Of a DNA stretch of 32,120 bases, positions 6,853 to 13,797 are shown in pieces. Within the stretch, counting starts at the first letter, position 1. Each line of letters begins with the position of its first letter. The notes under the pieces were generated by a model. It searched no databases and was not told the DNA's origin. It was given only the letters and a program-made list of their open reading frames with translations. A program made the position numbers and the translations under genes. The stretch comes from an uncultured Bacteroidales bacterium (GTDB taxonomy: Bacteria > Bacteroidota > Bacteroidia > Bacteroidales > WCHB1-69), in contig OMYJ01000003.1 of the NCBI GenBank assembly GCA_900315245.1, positions 1 through 32,120 on the forward strand, read 5' to 3'.

Positions 6853-7641
6853 ATGAATGCCATAATCATCGGAATACTGCTGCCGCTGCTCGGCACGATG
6901 CTGGGCTCGGCTTTCGTCTTCTTCATGAAGAAGGAGATTCCCGACAGGATGCAGAAGACGCTGCTGGGGTTCGCCAGCGGGGTGATGGTGGCCGCCAGCG
7001 TGTGGTCGCTGCTGATACCGTCGATCGAGATGGTTGCTCCCCTTGAAGGGGAGCTGTCCGCAGGACTGAGGGGTGTGCTGCCGGCTGCCATAGGCTTCCT
7101 GGCCGGTATCGCGTTCCTCCTGCTGATTGACGAACTGACACCGCACCTGCACAGCGGCGCCCTGAAAGCCGAGGGACCGAAATCAAAGCTCTCGCGCACG
7201 GCGATGTTGGCGCTGGCCGTCACCATCCACAACCTGCCCGAGGGCATGGCCGTGGGCGTGGTCTTCGCCGGCGAAGCGCAAGGACTGACCCTCAGCGCCG
7301 CCCTCGCGGTGAGCATCGGTATCGCCATACAGAACATCCCCGAAGGCGCCATCATTTCGATGCCCATGCACGCGGAGGGCAACTCCCGTATGAAGTCGTT
7401 CCTCATCGGCACCCTGAGCGGCGTGGTGGAACCCATCGGGGCGGTGGCCATTCTGTTGCTGGCAGGTGTGCTCGGCGTGGCACTCCCCTACCTGCTGGCC
7501 TTCGCCGCCGGCGCCATGATGTATGTGGTCGTGGAGGAGCTCATCCCCGAGACCGCACAAGGCACCCACACCAACCTCTCCACGATCGGCTTTGCCATCG
7601 GCTTCGTCCTGATGATGGTGATGGATGTGGTGTTGGGGTAG
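6853..7641 (+). CDS. ZIP-family divalent metal transporter (ZupT/GufA-like)
   Basis: This 262-residue inner-membrane protein has about eight hydrophobic segments and the two ZIP signature helices, HNLPEGMAVG at 126-135 and QNIPEGAIIS at 160-169, whose His, Asn and Glu residues line the metal site. It probably imports zinc or other divalent metals. The start ATG follows the conserved end of repeat A. Residues about 62-74 (APLEGELSAGLRG) lie in an external loop and are encoded by a palindromic repeat. The first 13 codons are duplicated as a relic at 13728-13785. Downstream 7642-7798 holds no recognisable gene. Confidence 0.88.
   Translation: MNAIIIGILLPLLGTMLGSAFVFFMKKEIPDRMQKTLLGFASGVMVAASVWSLLIPSIEMVAPLEGELSAGLRGVLPAAIGFLAGIAFLLLIDELTPHLHSGALKAEGPKSKLSRTAMLALAVTIHNLPEGMAVGVVFAGEAQGLTLSAALAVSIGIAIQNIPEGAIISMPMHAEGNSRMKSFLIGTLSGVVEPIGAVAILLLAGVLGVALPYLLAFAAGAMMYVVVEELIPETAQGTHTNLSTIGFAIGFVLMMVMDVVLG
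7037..7074. repeat. Palindromic repeat inserted in frame in the ZIP gene
   Basis: CTCCCC and GGGGAG flank TTGAA (7037-7053), followed by a second small hairpin, GTCC-GCA-GGAC (7056-7065), and GAGGGGT. From memory this two-hairpin sequence resembles a dispersed element found in intergenic regions of Bacteroidota. Here it is translated within the loop between two transmembrane segments. Confidence 0.6.
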
Positions 7642-7798
7642 TCCGCAAATAGGTAGAATCCGTGCCGCGACCACATCAGCGACACAGGAACGCTTGACAT
7701 TCCTCGTCGCCAAACTTGTTCTGCAAGATGAACGTACAGGCAATCCTATGTTTATTATGATGGCAAAAAGCCGAAAGGATGGGCAGTTAGTCGGTTTT

Positions 7799-8947
7799 TC
7801 AAATAATCTTTCCCTCCCACAATTCTTTGAAAAAGTCCGTCACATAATACAAATCGACATCCCCGCTCCGTCGGGTGACCCGGTCGCGGGAAACTAAAAT
7901 CTGCCTGACGTTGGGGTGCTCCTTGGCAAATTCGGCAAGACCTTTCTTGTGACTTGCTTGAACCGAATCGGTCGATTTGATTTCGATGGCCACCCGCGCA
8001 TCCCCGATGACAGCGTCCACCTCCAGATTGTCGTACGTATGCCAATATGCCAACTTTTCCTCGCTATCGCTGTAACCGAGATACGCCACAATTTCCTGCA
8101 TCACAAGATGCTCGAAAGCATGACCGTATTCAGGAGTCTTTGGGGCGAGATGATGACGGCCTGTCAGATAGTTGGCGATACCCACGTCAAAGAAATAGAA
8201 TCGCGAGGCCTTGGTCAGTTTCCGTTTGATGACTTTCGAGTAAGCGGGCACCTCGAATCCTAACAAGGTGTCACAAAGTATCTTGTAATAAGCTTTGACC
8301 GTATTGGCTGAAACGCCACAATCCGCTGCCACATTCTCATAATTGAGCATCTCACCGTCCGAAATGGCAGCCACCTCCAGAAAACGGATAAAGTCATCCA
8401 CGTTTTGAACAACGGCTTCTTCGATGATTTCCTCCTTCAGGTAGAGTTCAATATAGGATTTAAGGCGGTTGCGGGCATTCGCGACCATATAGTGCCGTGG
8501 AATCATACCGTTTTGTACAGCTCTTTCGAGATCGTAATCCGGAATCTCCGCACTGACCAAAGGGAATAGCGTTTCAGGAATAGCCCGCCCGCCGAGATTG
8601 TTGGCACCGCTCTTTTTCAACTTTCGAGCACTGGAGCCGCTAAGAATAAAGAAAAGACCCCTGTTCACCATCAGCCAATGGACTTCATCCAACAAATCGG
8701 GTACTTTTTGGATTTCATCCACGATGACTAACGTCTCCGGCGGATAACGCAGCAACGATTCACGAAAAACTTCAGGGTGCTGACGGAATCGATTTCTCAA
8801 CTCAGAGTTCAGGAGGTCGAAGTAAACAGCCTTCGGGAAACGCTCTTTCAATAGCGTTGATTTTCCCACCTGACGGCCTCCGAACAAGAACATGGCCTCG
8901 TCCAAACGGTTCTCAATATCGAATATTCTATGGTACATAACAAACAA
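7799..8947 (-). CDS. AAA ATPase with DUF4143 domain, second copy type
   Basis: The 382-residue protein has Walker A GGRQVGKS at 23-30, Walker B LVIVDEIQ at 73-80, a sensor FILSGSSARKLK, a winged-helix region (SVSANTVKAYYKIL-like) and a C-terminal DUF4143 part with LEVDAVIGDARVAIEIKST, which keeps a D...E.K nuclease-like motif. The function is unknown. The start at 8947 (MFVMYHRIF) could also be 8938 (MYHRIF), the more usual family start. The promoter at 8999-9006 is followed at once by a perfect 17-bp inverted repeat that would form a hairpin at the 5' end of the mRNA. Confidence 0.87.
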   Translation of the reverse strand: MFVMYHRIFDIENRLDEAMFLFGGRQVGKSTLLKERFPKAVYFDLLNSELRNRFRQHPEVFRESLLRYPPETLVIVDEIQKVPDLLDEVHWLMVNRGLFFILSGSSARKLKKSGANNLGGRAIPETLFPLVSAEIPDYDLERAVQNGMIPRHYMVANARNRLKSYIELYLKEEIIEEAVVQNVDDFIRFLEVAAISDGEMLNYENVAADCGVSANTVKAYYKILCDTLLGFEVPAYSKVIKRKLTKASRFYFFDVGIANYLTGRHHLAPKTPEYGHAFEHLVMQEIVAYLGYSDSEEKLAYWHTYDNLEVDAVIGDARVAIEIKSTDSVQASHKKGLAEFAKEHPNVRQILVSRDRVTRRSGDVDLYYVTDFFKELWEGKII

Positions 8948-8954
8948 AATTTCC

Positions 8955-8999
8955 GCAGCGTCGTTGCGGATTTTTCAAGAATATCCGCAACGACGCTGC
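8955..8999. promoter_or_regulatory. Perfect 17-bp inverted repeat at the 5' end of the ATPase transcript
   Basis: GCAGCGTCGTTGCGGAT (8955-8971) and ATCCGCAACGACGCTGC (8983-8999) are exact reverse complements separated by 11 bases. The outer arm begins right at the end of the -7 box, so the hairpin would occupy most of the leader of the minus-strand ATPase mRNA. It could be an operator, a 5' stabilising stem, or a small mobile element. Confidence 0.75.
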
Positions 9000-9006
9000 A
9001 AAAATA
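8999..9006 (-). promoter_or_regulatory. -7 promoter box of the second DUF4143 ATPase gene
   Basis: The minus strand reads TATTTTTG, matching TAnnTTTG, 52 bp upstream of the start codon. Confidence 0.65.
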
Positions 9007-9019
9007 CAATAAATTTTGA

Positions 9020-9097
9020 TTATGCAATAGTTGCCCGAAAAAATATTTTCACGTCAGGTTTGAGCACTTCGTTTCGGTGCCACACATAATCCGGCAT
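9020..9097 (-). other. Short open frame, possible gene-start relic
   Basis: An ATG at 9097 opens 25 codons (MPDYVWHRNEVLKPD then KIFFRATIA) ending in TAA. Codon use in the first part looks coding. I do not recognise it, and it is too short to call a gene. Confidence 0.25.
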
Positions 9098-9109
9098 TGT
9101 CGCTTTTCA

Positions 9110-9155
9110 GCCATCATCATTCCATTGGCAACAACCTCCACCCATTGTCCCCGTT
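9110..9155 (-). pseudogene. SDR 3'-tail relic (last codons)
   Basis: The stretch matches the last 14 or so codons of the SDR gene, encoding NGDNGWRLLPME then stop in the same frame. Similarity ends at CCCCGTT on the plus strand. Between this relic and repeat A (9156-9278) there is no recognisable gene, only sequence with two TTCGCA/GCGAAA motifs. Confidence 0.65.
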
Positions 9156-9278
9156 AAAAACACTCTTCCGTGGCAAATTCGTACTGCGAAATGAATATCT
9201 GCTTGAAAGCGTGCAGATTGTTCTATTCCGTATCGGTGCGAAAACAATAATTTTTCGCAAATTATCGGCTCGATCTGC

Positions 9279-9498
9279 GCCGATAATCTGTATTTTTTGC
9301 AATGATTTGAGCCGATTCTTAACGAGGGCTCCTCACCTGCGTCAGCATCCCCAACAGTTGGGGATGCTGGCAAAAATCATCTATCGGAAATCCGCGCAAA
9401 TCCGCGCGATCCGTGGAGATTCCCCCACAAAATAGCCATTTATAGGGATTCCTATCTGACAGAAAATGTGCATTTTTGCGGCTTGAAAGATTAAGGAT
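9279..9498. repeat. Dispersed repeat A, copy 2, with a perfect hairpin
   Basis: This matches 6632-6852. It contains an exact hairpin CAGCATCCCCAA (9343-9354), loop CAG, TTGGGGATGCTG (9358-9369); the hairpin is degraded in copy 1. It ends at the start codon of the outer-membrane protein gene. Confidence 0.85.
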
Positions 9499-10074
9499 AT
9501 GAAAAAAGCAGCCTTATTACTCCTATTACTGATATTTGCCGTCGGCCTCAAAGCACAGAAAAAACAGTTGTTCGACGGGGGAATGATGGTCCACACGGGC
9601 TACCTCATTGACAATATTCCGGCCTTGGATTACAAAGCCAGTGGGATGTCTTTTGGACTTGGCGGCGTGCTGCGCTTCCACGTCGGCAATCACGTGCGCT
9701 TAGGTGGCGAAGGCTATGTCTCCACGCTCCCCCAGAAGCGCAACGGCAGCTATGTCCGCATGGGCTGGGGCGGAGTTGTGGCCGATTTCTACTGGCCGGT
9801 AAAACGGTGGAGTCCGTATGCCGGAGTGTGCGTGGGAGGCGGCAAAGCATCGACACTGCTCGTTCTCGTCGGTTTCGACAGCGACTGGGAAGCCGAGACA
9901 AACGCGGTGGTACACAAAGAGCACTTTTTCTTCGTCAACCCATACCTCGGAGTGGAGTTCGCGCTCACCGAAGCGGTCCACCTCACGCTCAAGGCCGACC
10001 ACCTCTTCCCCTTCAAGGGCGACGCCGTGCCCAAAGGAGTGCGCGTTTACTTCGGATTCGTGTTTGCGCATTAG
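9499..10074 (+). CDS. Outer-membrane beta-barrel protein, unknown function
   Basis: The 191-residue protein starts with a signal peptide MKKAALLLLLLIFAVGLKAQ and continues with amphipathic strands rich in Gly, Tyr and Val (YASGMSFGLGGVLRF-like, GWGGVVADFYWP, PYLGVEFAL) and ends VRVYFGFVFAH, an aromatic-rich terminal strand. This is the pattern of a small outer-membrane barrel of 8 to 10 strands, similar to PorT/OmpA-type porins of Bacteroidota. It starts directly after repeat A, which carries its presumed promoter GCATTTTTGC. The next gene is convergent. Confidence 0.75.
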   Translation: MKKAALLLLLLIFAVGLKAQKKQLFDGGMMVHTGYLIDNIPALDYKASGMSFGLGGVLRFHVGNHVRLGGEGYVSTLPQKRNGSYVRMGWGGVVADFYWPVKRWSPYAGVCVGGGKASTLLVLVGFDSDWEAETNAVVHKEHFFFVNPYLGVEFALTEAVHLTLKADHLFPFKGDAVPKGVRVYFGFVFAH

Positions 10075-10117
10075 CGGTAATCAGGATTTGGGGGCCTGCC
10101 GCTGTATTTCCGCCTTC

Positions 10118-10480
10118 CTATTTCACCCCTTTGAACTCGAAGCCCGCCTGCTCCACGGCCTTACGGATATCGTTCTCGCTTGCGGTGCCCGTGACCACAA
10201 GCGTGTTGGCGGCCGGGGTGGCCTCGCAGGTCTCAACGCCTTTCAGCTTGCCCACCGACTGCTCGACGGCGGCCTTGCAGTGGTTGCAGTGCATGCCCTC
10301 GACGGTATAAACCACCGTACCGGCTTCGGTTTCCTGTTTCTTGAATTTGTCAAAGAATTTCATACCCAATGCCCCTTTCGAGGCACCCTCGTTCTTGAGC
10401 CCGACCGTCGTGGGTATAACCCCGCACGAGCAGAGCGGCAGCGGGATGCCCAGCAATGCCGCCCATAGCACTGAAAGCAT
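10118..10480 (-). CDS. Mini heavy-metal permease: one CSCG membrane segment fused to an HMA domain
   Basis: This 120-residue ORF is a deletion derivative of the permease at 13798-15039. Residues 2-37 match that protein's LSVLWAALLG to ASKGA segment, including the CSCG motif (17-20). Residues 38-120 match its last 83 residues, including the HMA metal-binding CNHC at 65-68. The 245 residues between are missing, and the frame is preserved. Over the shared parts I count about 15 base differences but only two amino-acid changes (A to T), so most are synonymous. It may still make a membrane-anchored metal-binding protein, or it may be a recent deletion in an older duplicate. The ATG replaces the Lys codon of the parent and no strong promoter is seen. 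Confidence 0.7.
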   Translation of the reverse strand: MLSVLWAALLGIPLPLCSCGVIPTTVGLKNEGASKGALGMKFFDKFKKQETEAGTVVYTVEGMHCNHCKAAVEQSVGKLKGVETCEATPAANTLVVTGTASENDIRKAVEQAGFEFKGVK

Positions 10481-10553
10481 ATGGTCATATCACTTCATTG
10501 CTTAGCTGCAAAATTCCGCAACCCAAGCTTTTCGCCTGAATTTGTGCCAATGA

Positions 10554-11069
10554 CTACTCCAACCGTCCAAACTTCATTTCCTCCCCTTGTTTGTCGTACT
10601 GCTTGCGCTTGCCGATGGGAGGCTCCGTGAGGGTGATGCGCACCACGGCCGTCCGTTCGAGGCTGCGGACAATGGCAGCATCGAAAGCGTCCATGTGCTT
10701 GGGGAGGAACCGTTGGCAGATGACCCGCAGACCTTCGATCTTCTCTTCGCGGTCGGTCACCATCTCTGCCTTTCCAACGGCAGTTGCTGATTTGTACTGC
10801 AGCGTGAAATTGCCGTCTTTCGGACCAACGGTAGGCGCACATTTCGTGACGGCCGACAGGAAGACCGTCGGACAGTGTGCTATGCAGTCGAGCTTTTCGC
10901 CCTCCAAGGCACAATGGAAATAGAACGTCCTCTCATCTGTCCGCGCCAACGACAGGGGTAATCCGTAGGGTGTTCCATCGGGACGGATGAAACTGACTGT
11001 CACGTATGGAGCCTTGTCCAACACCTCCAATGCAAAGGTGGCATCCATTTGGCGGCTTGATTTTCTCAT
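10554..11069 (-). CDS. Pyridoxamine 5'-phosphate oxidase family protein, Nim-like
   Basis: The 171-residue protein has the split-barrel FMN-binding pattern: RQMDATFALEVLDKAPYVTV at the start, DGTPYGLPLSLAR, TFYFHCALEGEKLD (heme/FMN-site His and Glu-Gly), then FLSAVTKCAPT and a C-terminal GKRKQYDK. These match NimA-type proteins, which in Bacteroides reduce 5-nitroimidazoles, although most homologues are housekeeping flavin- or heme-binding proteins. Acquired drug resistance cannot be claimed from the sequence. The gene lies downstream of hcp on the same strand, separated by a terminator-like hairpin. Its own promoter is not clear. Confidence 0.8.
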   Translation of the reverse strand: MRKSSRQMDATFALEVLDKAPYVTVSFIRPDGTPYGLPLSLARTDERTFYFHCALEGEKLDCIAHCPTVFLSAVTKCAPTVGPKDGNFTLQYKSATAVGKAEMVTDREEKIEGLRVICQRFLPKHMDAFDAAIVRSLERTAVVRITLTEPPIGKRKQYDKQGEEMKFGRLE

Positions 11070-11117
11070 ATAATTATACTGTTTTCTCTATAGGAATAGC
11101 ATTTCATTAAAACCTTG

Positions 11118-11148
11118 CCAGCATCATCCGTGAAACCGGAGATGCTGG
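11118..11148 (-). terminator. Terminator-like hairpin downstream of hcp
   Basis: On the minus strand CCAGCATC-TCCG pairs with CGGA-(T)-GATGCTGG around a loop of about six bases, giving 12 base pairs with one bulge, followed after a few bases by TTTT. It lies 44 bp past the hcp stop. Confidence 0.55.
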
Positions 11149-11191
11149 ACGTAGGTTTACAGATCAAAGACGGGAAAGGTTACAAGAAACC

Positions 11192-12853
11192 TTAGATACC
11201 GAACAACTTCATGTCCTCTTCTACCGTGCTGATTCCGCCTATACCGAAGTTCTCGACGAGCACATTGGCCACATTGGGCGAGAGGAATGCGGGTAAGGTC
11301 GGGCCAAGGTGGATGTTCTTCACACCAAGGCTCAGCAGGGCCAGCAGCACAATGACGGCCTTCTGCTCGTACCACGCGATGTTATAGGCGATGGGCAGTT
11401 GGTTCACATCGTCCAAACCGAACACTTCCTTGAGTTTCAATGCGATAAGAGCTAAAGAATAGCTGTCGTTGCACTGGCCGGCGTCCAACACGCGCGGGAT
11501 GCCACCGATGTCGCCTAAGGCGAGCTTGTTGTATTTGTATTTGGCACAACCCGCCGTCAGGATGACGCAATCCTTGGGCAGCGCTTTAGCAAACTCGGTG
11601 TAGTATTCGCGGCTCTTCATGCGACCGTCGCAGCCCGCCATCACCACGAACTTGCGGATGGCACCGCTCTTCACGGCCTCCACCACCTTGTCGGCGAGGG
11701 CAAACACCTGCTCGTGCGCGAAACCGCCCACAATCTTGCCCGTCTCAATCTCCTTCGGGGCCTGACAGGTCTTGGCTAATGTGATGATTTCGCTGAAGTC
11801 TTTCTTGCCGTTGGCATCGGCGGGGATGTGCTTCCAACCCGGGAATCCCGTGCTGTTGGTGGTGAACACGCGGTCTTTGTAGGTGGCGCTGCCGGTTGGC
11901 GGCACGATGCAGTTGGTAGTGAACAAAATAGGACCGTTGAAGGCTTCAAACTCCTCGCGTTGCTTCCACCAAGCATTGCCGTAGTTGCCCTTCAGGTGGG
12001 CGTATTGTTTAAGTTTGGGATAGTAGTGTGCAGGGAGCATCTCGCTGTGGGTATAGATGTCGATGCCCGCGTCCTTGCTCTGCTCCAGCAGTTGCTCGAT
12101 GTCGTTCAGATCGTGTCCGCTGATGAGGATACCCGGACGGTTGCCCACTCCGATGTTCACTTCTGTGATTTCGGGGTTGCCGAAAGCGGTGGTGTTGGCT
12201 TTGTCGAGCAGGGCCATTGCCTTCACGCCCCATTCGCCGGTCTTCAGTGCAAGGGCGGTGAGCTCGTTGGCATCGTTGCAGGTGACAAGCTGTCCGAGGG
12301 TTTGCAGGATAAACTCGTTGATATCGCTATCAACCTGACCAAGGCGGGCGGCATGCTCCAAATAGGCGGCCATACCTTTGAGACCGTACATGGTGAGTTC
12401 TTTCAGCGAGCGGATATCCTTGTTGCTTTCAGCGAGGATGCCCACGGTTTGCGCTTTCTCATCGTATTGTTCGCGAGTGCCGTTCCATTCCAAAACATCA
12501 AGTTTAGGCAGCTCAATACCTTGCTTGTTGGTTACGCGATCTTTGAACATATCGCGGATTTCCAAGCCCTTGTCAATGCGGGCGTAGATGCTCTCCATGT
12601 CGAAATTGGCGTTGGTAATGGTGCAGAACAGCGCGTCGTTCACAAAAGCGTGGATGCTCTTGCGGAAGTCGCAATAGTCGTGACCGCAACCATGTTGATG
12701 GTGATTGGCGATAACGCCAAGTCCTTTGATGACATAAATCAGAAGGTCTTGTGCATGAGCCACTTGCGGGGTCTTTCCGCACACACCTGAAATCTTGCAG
12801 CCGGCGCATCCGGCAGTTTCCTGACACTGGAAACAAAACATTTTCTCGTTCAT
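11192..12853 (-). CDS. hcp: Hydroxylamine reductase (hybrid cluster protein)
   Basis: The 553-residue protein is full length for the anaerobe-type hybrid cluster protein. Cys7, Cys10, Cys19 and Cys25 form the N-terminal CX2CX8CX5C cluster motif. Hybrid-cluster regions are visible as [50 protein letters not shown] and [12 protein letters not shown]. It reduces hydroxylamine and is linked to nitric oxide detoxification in anaerobes. The divergent Crp/Fnr-type gene at 12969 is its likely regulator. A -7 box at 12891-12898 and a palindrome centred about 42 bases upstream of the predicted transcription start suggest activation by that regulator. A terminator-like hairpin follows the gene. Confidence 0.95.
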   Translation of the reverse strand: MNEKMFCFQCQETAGCAGCKISGVCGKTPQVAHAQDLLIYVIKGLGVIANHHQHGCGHDYCDFRKSIHAFVNDALFCTITNANFDMESIYARIDKGLEIRDMFKDRVTNKQGIELPKLDVLEWNGTREQYDEKAQTVGILAESNKDIRSLKELTMYGLKGMAAYLEHAARLGQVDSDINEFILQTLGQLVTCNDANELTALALKTGEWGVKAMALLDKANTTAFGNPEITEVNIGVGNRPGILISGHDLNDIEQLLEQSKDAGIDIYTHSEMLPAHYYPKLKQYAHLKGNYGNAWWKQREEFEAFNGPILFTTNCIVPPTGSATYKDRVFTTNSTGFPGWKHIPADANGKKDFSEIITLAKTCQAPKEIETGKIVGGFAHEQVFALADKVVEAVKSGAIRKFVVMAGCDGRMKSREYYTEFAKALPKDCVILTAGCAKYKYNKLALGDIGGIPRVLDAGQCNDSYSLALIALKLKEVFGLDDVNQLPIAYNIAWYEQKAVIVLLALLSLGVKNIHLGPTLPAFLSPNVANVLVENFGIGGISTVEEDMKLFGI

Positions 12854-12890
12854 AATGTATAAGGTTTAAGTTAATACTGAATTCTGGTGG

Positions 12891-12898
12891 CAAAAATA
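12891..12898 (-). promoter_or_regulatory. -7 promoter box of hcp
   Basis: The minus strand reads TATTTTTG, an exact match to TAnnTTTG, 38 bp upstream of the hcp start. No good -33 TTTG is seen at the usual spacing, as expected for an activator-dependent promoter. Confidence 0.7.
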
Positions 12899-12920
12899 CA
12901 ACCGCCCCACAACGTGAAGC

Positions 12921-12934
12921 GTAACATTTGTTAC
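12921..12934. promoter_or_regulatory. Palindromic operator for the HcpR-like regulator
   Basis: GTAACATTTGTTAC is an inverted repeat (GTAACA-TT-TGTTAC) between the divergent hcp and regulator genes. Its centre is near -42 relative to the predicted hcp start, the class II activator position, and it overlaps the -33 region of the regulator gene. The half-site type fits Crp/Fnr dimers. Confidence 0.65.
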
Positions 12935-12951
12935 CAGACGCATTTTTTTGT

Positions 12952-12959
12952 TATTTTTG
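12952..12959 (+). promoter_or_regulatory. -7 promoter box of the Crp/Fnr regulator gene
   Basis: TATTTTTG is followed by C; TTTG (12927-12930) lies 21 bases upstream as a possible -33 element. The start codon is only 9 bases downstream, so the mRNA is nearly leaderless. Confidence 0.65.
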
Positions 12960-12968
12960 CCGAAAATT

Positions 12969-13580
12969 ATGGGTATGGAGGAACTGAAACGAATCAAGCT
13001 CTTTGCAAAATGCGGCGACGAGGCCTTGGAATGGCTGTTGAACCAGCCTTGCCGCCGGCAGGAATACCCGGCCGGAAGGCGCATGTTCAACCCCGGCGAC
13101 CCATGTCGGGCGTTGATGGTGCTTGTGGAGGGTCAGGCCGAATCGCGGATGATGGGCGAGGAGGGGCGCGAACTGCTTGTTGACCGCCTGAAAGCCCCGA
13201 TGCTGCTGGCACCGGCGTTCCTTTTCGCTACCCCCAACATCATTCCCGTTGAAGTTACCGCAGTTACGGACTGCGTCGTGTGGCACATCAACCGCGAAGC
13301 TTTCTTCGAGTTCATGCAGCAAGAGCCGACCGTTCTCCGTGCCTTCTTGGAAGAGCTTTGCGCAAAAGGTCATTTCCTGAGCGGCAAGATGCGCTCTTTT
13401 GCGGTAAAGGGACTGAAAAACCGTGTCGTCGAATATCTTGAGACGAATGGCAGCATCACCTCTGTGGCCGATGTCGCCCAGCAATTAGGCGCCACAAGGC
13501 CCTCGCTCAGCCGCGTGCTTTCTGACATGATGGACGAAGGGCTTGTGGTTAAGGATGGGAAGGGATACAGGAAGGCTTAG
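12969..13580 (+). CDS. hcpR: Crp/Fnr-family transcriptional regulator, probable HcpR
   Basis: The protein (203 residues from this start) has an N-terminal cyclic-nucleotide-binding-like beta roll with PAGRRMFNPGDPCRALMVLV, a long dimer helix, and a C-terminal helix-turn-helix at about 165-187 (SVADVAQQLGATRPSLSRVL). It lacks the Fnr-type N-terminal cysteine cluster. Its divergent position to hcp and the shared palindrome support the HcpR role, control of hcp in response to nitrosative stress. The ATG at 12969 is chosen; 12975 is also possible. An upstream TTG at 12948 lies before the promoter box and is rejected. Confidence 0.85.
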   Translation: MGMEELKRIKLFAKCGDEALEWLLNQPCRRQEYPAGRRMFNPGDPCRALMVLVEGQAESRMMGEEGRELLVDRLKAPMLLAPAFLFATPNIIPVEVTAVTDCVVWHINREAFFEFMQQEPTVLRAFLEELCAKGHFLSGKMRSFAVKGLKNRVVEYLETNGSITSVADVAQQLGATRPSLSRVLSDMMDEGLVVKDGKGYRKA

Positions 13581-13596
13581 GGAATAAACGCAGCTG

Positions 13597-13665
13597 TCAC
13601 ATCTCCGCCGTGAACGACTGCTCGCAGGTTTGCGGGTGGTTGAGACCAGGGAGGATGTCGAACAT
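13597..13665 (-). other. Short coding-like relic
   Basis: A minus-strand frame of 22 codons (MFDILPGLNHPQTCEQSF..) ends in TGA. It has no promoter and no recognised family. The region 13581-13797 otherwise contains only the ZIP relic. Confidence 0.25.
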
Positions 13666-13727
13666 AACATCACCTCAAAGGCACGAAAATCCTTGCAGCA
13701 CTCATTATCAGTGTAATACCAAATTAT

Positions 13728-13785
13728 TTGTGTTTGAAAGATTAATTTATGAATGCCATAATCATCGGAATACTGCTGCCGCTGC
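13728..13785 (+). pseudogene. Relic of the ZIP gene start (upstream bases plus about 13 codons)
   Basis: TTGAAAGATTAAT then ATGAATGCCATAATCATCGG and the following CTGCTGCCGCTG repeat the 5' end of the ZIP gene at 6841-6890. Similarity ends abruptly and the sequence runs into the 3' flank of the permease gene. Confidence 0.75.
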
Positions 13786-13797
13786 ATTTTCCCCTTC

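Noticed and set aside
10554..11069. Nitroimidazole resistance gene nim
   Set aside because: Only family membership is supported; no mobile element or strong promoter upstream is visible, and most family members are not resistance genes.
11828..12790. Plus-strand open frame of 320 codons
   Set aside because: It is the antisense shadow of hcp, which is unambiguous.
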